A stretch of DNA of 64,000 bases from NCBI RefSeq assembly GCF_015550595.1, contig NZ_JADNBB010000001.1, forward strand, positions 55,641 to 119,640, in the 5' to 3' direction. Within the stretch, counting starts at the first letter, position 1. Every line of letters begins with the position of its first letter. The notes under the pieces were generated by a model. That model did no database searches and was not told where the DNA came from. It saw only the letters and a list, made by a program, of their open reading frames with translations. The stretch is from Parabacteroides goldsteinii (GTDB lineage Bacteria > Bacteroidota > Bacteroidia > Bacteroidales > Tannerellaceae). Shown in pieces: positions 59,461 through 64,000 of this stretch. Both the position numbers and the translations under genes were made by a program.

Positions 59461-62400
59461 TTATTTTACGATTGCTTTAACAGCTGCTTCGCCTTCTACG
59501 GCTACTACTACTACGCCTGCAGGTGCAGAGATTGTAGCGTTATCAGAAGAGATTACTGTGTTAGCTACTGTCTGGCCAAGAACGTTAGTGATTGTAACAG
59601 TCTTGCCTTCGGCACCCTTGATGATGACTGCACCTGTAGTTGCTACTACCGATACTTCAGACGTTGTGATACCTTCGTTGGCAACCGGATTTCTGGTTTC
59701 GTCTTCGTTCAAATTGAAGATGTCACCGGCATCTTTTCCTTCTTCTACCACTACCGTACCGTTGATCCATTTCAGGTAACCTGTGTTAGATACAACATCC
59801 TTTACATCCAGGTCACCGTTTTTCCAGTTCTTTCTCTGAGTCTGGATCTTGAATGTTCCGGCTGCATAATCTACATAATGGAATGCGAACTTAGCAATGT
59901 TGAAATCAGGTGTTCCCAATTCAAGTTTTACGTATTCGCCGTTGTTACGTTGGATATACAATGTATCGTTCAGGTGGTAACCGTCTACGAATGCCAACTT
60001 AGCACGTACTTCGCCGGCTTCGTTTTTGTCGATATACGGGTTGTTGCTATGCAGGTGTTTTGCTTCGTATACATTTGCCGTATCCATCAGGTTAATCAGG
60101 AAGCGGCCTTTCAGATAATGACTCTTCACTGCATCCGGACATGGTTTGCCGTTGTTGTGTTCGTCTCTCCAAGCCTGCGTGTTGTGTTCCGGGTTAAGCG
60201 GACAAACAGCGTCGGTTACTTCTGCTGCATTCACTGCCAACAGATACTGGTAGCGAGTGTTTTCACCGCCTTCACGGTTTACATAAGCGGTATCTACGAA
60301 GATAGCCGGGTTGATCTTACTGAACTGATTTACGTTGTCGATATTTAGGAAGCTAGGAGCCTGGCCTTCTACCAATACGCTTGCGTCACGTTTTTCGTAC
60401 AGAACCTGTGAGTCGTTTTCTTCACGATAGATACGGATTGTATCACCCATCGATACCTTACGGTATTCAGGTACGTTAAGAACTTGTACTTTCATCAGGT
60501 CATTACCCTTTACAGAGTAGTTTGCAACGTTGTTCAACAGGTTCGTTGAGCTACCTGCGTAGATCTTATTGCTAAACGGATTGCCATAAGGAGCTACAGT
60601 ATTATCTGAGTTTTTAATGTCCCTATCCAGCGTTACGAAATGATATGTGCTGTCGGGACGCATCTTCAATGCGAAACGAGTAGCTTTGGCTTCTACCTTG
60701 TTCTTATCGCAGATATAGAAATCGCCTGCTTCCAAAGACTCGTCGTTATACTTCACATATTCGCTGTTGGCAGCATTCTGGAACAGATACGGAAGGATTG
60801 CCAAGGTGTCGGGAACAGAAGTTACCTGATCATTCTTGATAATGCTTACATTACTGATTACAAGAACGGTGTCGATCACAGCATCTTTCACTGTTTTACC
60901 GTCAACCGTCCAATCTTTTTTGTCGATAGACAGATTCCATTCGCCGGCATTGTCTACATTACCATCCATACCGATCTTATGGGTTCCCTGGTTTTCAGCC
61001 CAATACATCTGCTGAGTTACATTTCCTACCTGGTTTAATGCGCTCAGGTGGTAACGTTCGTTGCGCAACTGATTTTCTTTGGCTACCATGAAACCATCAA
61101 ACTTGTTGATGTCTTTCACGTATGACAAGCGGATCGTGTCTCTGTAAGATACTTCTTTTCCGCTAGCGTCGGTTACCTCATACACAGACTCTACAGAATA
61201 TACATCCGGAGTATCGGTAGTATACAGATTCAACTTTCCTGTTTTAACAGTCGGCTGTTCACGGTTTGTCAAAACGATCTTACCGTCTTCACCAGAGATA
61301 GCCCACTGAGTTTCAGGAGAACTTGCTAATACTTCTGTTTCCAGAGCAGCATAACCCATTTCCATATCACCATCGCTATCCAAACCTACGATCGAAACTT
61401 TACCGAAACGATCCAGATTACCATTAGCACCTGTTACTTTCTTCGTATTTGCATAATGGATATTAACGAAGCGGCCACCCTTAACCAAGTCTTTAATCTT
61501 AGCTGTTTTGCTGCTTCCGGCTACTACATAAGGATATACATCTGAATCTGCTTTGCCTTTTGTTGTTGTCAAGAAGTATTCACCGTTTACTTCGGCGATG
61601 TACAAGCGGGTTGGATTTATAAAGCTCCCATCACCAGACGTCACTTCAACGATCAAATCCTTACTATCGGAACCTGAGTCGTGAGAAATACGGAACCTTG
61701 AGCAATATTTATCCGCGTAGCCGTTTGGACGCATCATCTCTTTCTCAGTAAGAAGAGCAAACTTGTAACCTCTCTCATATGTCCCCTTACCATTCAGATC
61801 ACTACTTTCTGTACCCCAAGTCTCACTACCTGCAACAACGTCACGTAGTAAAACAACATACTTACCTTCTGCTGTTTTCAGTCTATACCCATCACTTACA
61901 TCAACTGCCGTCAACTTACCTGCAAACGCTTCAGCACCCTTGATCGTGGCATTCTTATCTTTTGCCACATCGATAGTCAAGCTGAAACCGCCACCTTCTA
62001 TACTGTTCAACTCTTCAGCAGTGTAAGCTTTGGCAGGAGCTTCGTAAAGTCCCCAGGTAGCAGCTACAACATCAACAGCGTCAGTAGTAGGAACACCACC
62101 TTTTGCATTAACCGGTTTATTCTCTTTGTTCAGCAATACAAAACCATTGTTGTACTTTCCATCATTTTGAACAGTAAAGAATTCACCAGCCAAGTTCAGG
62201 GTATGACCGACTTTGTTCTTGAATTGATAACTGCATGCTCCGGTTGATGAAATAGATGTTTCTGTTACTTTCCAAAGAGCATCGTCTATAGAAGAGGCAC
62301 CAGAAAATACTGTCAAAATCGTTCCATCATAAACTACAGAGCCCGTCCCATTCGCCGACAGCAAATAATAAGTATCTTTATTAATGCTGGATACCAATTT

Positions 62401-63846
62401 CTGACCGGATAAGTTTTCCTTTGCCGGATTGGTTATTGCAGATAATGTATTAACAACTTCGCCATACGTATTTGTTCCACTCATTAAAGTAGGAGTCGGA
62501 CCACTAAAGACGAAAGAAAACTCAGAACCTGATTCAGCTACACCCCAAGAAGCGGTAGCAGCAGCCTTTGTTGGCGCCGGCGTCACCGTTAATTGACAAG
62601 CCTTTTCTTTTGCTCTGGATAATGCCAAAGAGGTATATTTACCATCTTTTAATGTCCATGAATAAGCCTCTGCCGTATTGGTTGTAGGAGCAACTTCTGT
62701 TTCTACTACGGCTTTATCTTTAATCATCAGGTATTTACCTGCCACCTGAAGATAAGTAGGAGTGTCGATTGCTTTTGTATCAACTGTTACATTGACAGTC
62801 TTACCGTCTGCTGCGATCTCCACATCTACACCAGGCAGTATAGGCTGTTCGCCTGCAGCTGCTTCTGTTTGCCAGAAAGCGATTTCGACAACGCCATCGG
62901 TAGTTTCATCACTTGGGTCAGCAGTAATCAGCTTAACAGCACCGTCAGCTAAAGAAAGTTCTTTAGTGGCAGTATGCAATTCGCCACCGGCTGTATAAGA
63001 AGTGAAGACAACAGCGTCTTTAGCGTCTTTTGCTAAAACCAATGCACCTCCATCCTCTGCAACAAACCAACCGTTGTAGTCTTCTTCGTCTACTTTAATT
63101 GACAGTGTAAAGCCACCTTCTACTGCATTGACAGTCCAGATGTCTTTAGTAGCATCAGTAATTTCTGCAGAACTCCCTTGCTTCAATTCGTAAACTGCAG
63201 GAACCTCAGCTGTGTATTCTGCGATTAAAGCATAAGTACTCTCCGCATCAATTGCGTTGTTTGCTGATCCAGTAGTTAATGCAATCACCTGACCGACAGC
63301 ATCGGCTACAAGAGCAATACCTTTTGCGGCATCACCCTCAGATCCTGTAAAATAAACCAAAGCTGTTCCGTTTTCAAATGAAGGAGCAGCACCTTCCCCA
63401 ACGGTCAAGGTTGCATTTGATCCAGCGTCCTTCACCAACTTTCCCTCAGCTATCTTCAATGCTACTGCATCAGCAGCATCCAATGATAATGTAGCATCGC
63501 CTTTTAGATAGGCTACTACATCATTACCTTCACCATTCAGGAGAGCCAGGTTATATTTAAAATCACCTTCTTCACCCTGAATTGCAACCAATTTCCATTT
63601 TGTAGCAGTAGCCCAATCTGTAGCGGTGACAGCTGTCTGTGTTGCTGCCGCTGCAGGAGTACCTGTCTCATCTTTAAGACCGGCAGTCAAAGCAACAGCT
63701 TCATCTGTCAGCGCCGTACCAATGGCAAAAGAAGATTCCGCCGCAGGAGTTAGCCCCTTAGTCAGCGTCACCACCTTTGCATCTACCGTCGAAAATACAC
63801 CGGCTGCCAGTAAGACAGCCACCAACGTAGAAAACTTTTTGTTCAT
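59461..63846 (-). CDS. Large secreted DUF6383 protein, S-layer-like, second copy
   Basis: 1461 aa from the ATG at 63846; an upstream frame to 63909 is unlikely. Signal peptide: MNKKFSTLVAVLLAAGVFS, cleavage after TVDA. The N-terminal third is Ala/Thr/Val/Asp-rich, acidic and beta-like; the middle has repeated lectin-like segments (VDVSDGYRLKTAEGKYVVLL). The Cys motif CPLNPEHNTQAW ... PCPDAVK is shared with the 30462 gene, as is the DUF6383-like tail (EVSVVATTGAVIIKG, TVTITNVLGQ, VVAVEGEAAVKAIVK). It probably forms or decorates the cell surface after T9SS export; that link is inferred. A palindrome related to the invertible-promoter repeats lies 78 bp upstream of the start. Confidence 0.85.
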   Translation of the reverse strand: MNKKFSTLVAVLLAAGVFSTVDAKVVTLTKGLTPAAESSFAIGTALTDEAVALTAGLKDETGTPAAAATQTAVTATDWATATKWKLVAIQGEEGDFKYNLALLNGEGNDVVAYLKGDATLSLDAADAVALKIAEGKLVKDAGSNATLTVGEGAAPSFENGTALVYFTGSEGDAAKGIALVADAVGQVIALTTGSANNAIDAESTYALIAEYTAEVPAVYELKQGSSAEITDATKDIWTVNAVEGGFTLSIKVDEEDYNGWFVAEDGGALVLAKDAKDAVVFTSYTAGGELHTATKELSLADGAVKLITADPSDETTDGVVEIAFWQTEAAAGEQPILPGVDVEIAADGKTVNVTVDTKAIDTPTYLQVAGKYLMIKDKAVVETEVAPTTNTAEAYSWTLKDGKYTSLALSRAKEKACQLTVTPAPTKAAATASWGVAESGSEFSFVFSGPTPTLMSGTNTYGEVVNTLSAITNPAKENLSGQKLVSSINKDTYYLLSANGTGSVVYDGTILTVFSGASSIDDALWKVTETSISSTGACSYQFKNKVGHTLNLAGEFFTVQNDGKYNNGFVLLNKENKPVNAKGGVPTTDAVDVVAATWGLYEAPAKAYTAEELNSIEGGGFSLTIDVAKDKNATIKGAEAFAGKLTAVDVSDGYRLKTAEGKYVVLLRDVVAGSETWGTESSDLNGKGTYERGYKFALLTEKEMMRPNGYADKYCSRFRISHDSGSDSKDLIVEVTSGDGSFINPTRLYIAEVNGEYFLTTTKGKADSDVYPYVVAGSSKTAKIKDLVKGGRFVNIHYANTKKVTGANGNLDRFGKVSIVGLDSDGDMEMGYAALETEVLASSPETQWAISGEDGKIVLTNREQPTVKTGKLNLYTTDTPDVYSVESVYEVTDASGKEVSYRDTIRLSYVKDINKFDGFMVAKENQLRNERYHLSALNQVGNVTQQMYWAENQGTHKIGMDGNVDNAGEWNLSIDKKDWTVDGKTVKDAVIDTVLVISNVSIIKNDQVTSVPDTLAILPYLFQNAANSEYVKYNDESLEAGDFYICDKNKVEAKATRFALKMRPDSTYHFVTLDRDIKNSDNTVAPYGNPFSNKIYAGSSTNLLNNVANYSVKGNDLMKVQVLNVPEYRKVSMGDTIRIYREENDSQVLYEKRDASVLVEGQAPSFLNIDNVNQFSKINPAIFVDTAYVNREGGENTRYQYLLAVNAAEVTDAVCPLNPEHNTQAWRDEHNNGKPCPDAVKSHYLKGRFLINLMDTANVYEAKHLHSNNPYIDKNEAGEVRAKLAFVDGYHLNDTLYIQRNNGEYVKLELGTPDFNIAKFAFHYVDYAAGTFKIQTQRKNWKNGDLDVKDVVSNTGYLKWINGTVVVEEGKDAGDIFNLNEDETRNPVANEGITTSEVSVVATTGAVIIKGAEGKTVTITNVLGQTVANTVISSDNATISAPAGVVVVAVEGEAAVKAIVK

Positions 63847-63923
63847 AATTCCTAATTTAATATTAATAATAGTGTTTTTGAAAAACTCGCTCATCAACGG
63901 ATTCATCAAGGCTGATTATAGCT

Positions 63924-63959
63924 AATGACTAGCTAAAACGTTCCTTTTTTCTAGTCATT
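63924..63959. repeat. Palindrome upstream of the second DUF6383 gene, probable inversion site
   Basis: AATGACTAGCTAAAACGTTC and a right arm ending TTTTTTCTAGTCATT form an imperfect palindrome closely related to 33988-34021. The core AAACGTTCCT is 9/10 to the recalled Mpi invertase site ARACGTTCGT. An inverted partner is expected about 150-200 bp further right, outside the window. Between 63847 and 63923 there is no TAnnTTTG box, so the promoter must be beyond the palindrome. The shared leader segment TAATATTAATAATAGTGTT occurs upstream of both giant genes. Confidence 0.7.
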
Positions 63960-64000
63960 CTTTCCCCTATGATTTGACTTCGTGTAGGAAATGTCGAATT

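Overview
The window looks like a chromosomal segment of a Bacteroidales bacterium, most likely Parabacteroides or a close Tannerellaceae relative. Four things point there: Bacteroidetes-type promoters (TTG, about 19 bp, TAnnTTTG); a complete type IX secretion core operon (porP-K-L-M-N); two very large secreted proteins with the DUF6383-like C-terminus typical of Parabacteroides S-layer-like proteins; and BT4734/DUF3987, DUF4248 and HU-like cassettes. No rRNA, tRNA or CRISPR array was seen.

Layout. 0-5 kb: a truncated FecR anti-sigma gene with its ECF sigma gene, a composite 22-bp-pitch repeat array, and a large exported protein of probable carbohydrate function. 5-30 kb: mostly housekeeping genes. 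These are ribF, an M20 hydrolase of the ornithine desuccinylase type, a Wzx-like flippase, a nucleoside kinase, tandem Na/Pi transporters, an S41 lipoprotein protease, a DMT exporter, a GAF/PAS histidine kinase, rpoN, a PAP2-like gene, gcvH, purE, ispG, a dut-TPR-DUF4292-EnvC-like operon, a split chromate transporter, and a DUF6364/PIN toxin-antitoxin pair with a perfect 14-bp inverted-repeat operator. 30-37 kb: the first surface-protein locus. A 1149-aa DUF6383 protein lies behind a segment with all the marks of an invertible promoter, preceded by a 22-bp-pitch array, a DUF3987 gene broken by one amber codon, and a DUF4248 gene. 37-43 kb: an RND efflux operon. 43-46 kb: a His/Cys-rich TonB receptor operon, probably for a metal. 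46-54 kb: a methyltransferase, a corrinoid adenosyltransferase, a DUF2795 gene and the T9SS operon. 54-64 kb: the second surface-protein locus, with a small membrane protein, GH73-like muramidase, DUF4248, HU-like protein, a 22-bp-pitch array, an intact DUF3987 gene, a frame-disturbed small gene and a 1461-aa DUF6383 protein.

How it fits together. The two giant proteins end in a domain resembling a T9SS sorting tail, and the T9SS core lies between their loci, so this segment may hold both an export machine and phase-variable cargo. The clearest unusual signal is the 25-bp inverted repeat (one mismatch) at 33989-34013 and 34169-34193. It encloses 155 bp whose only good promoter points away from the surface gene, which suggests an OFF orientation. 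A related palindrome sits just upstream of the second giant gene, with its expected partner beyond the window end.

A second unusual signal is a set of four intergenic arrays of short, locus-specific imperfect palindromes on a nearly constant 22-bp pitch. All lie just 3' of genes, and two follow the two DUF3987 genes. I could run no searches, so family names come from recognised motifs and gene order.
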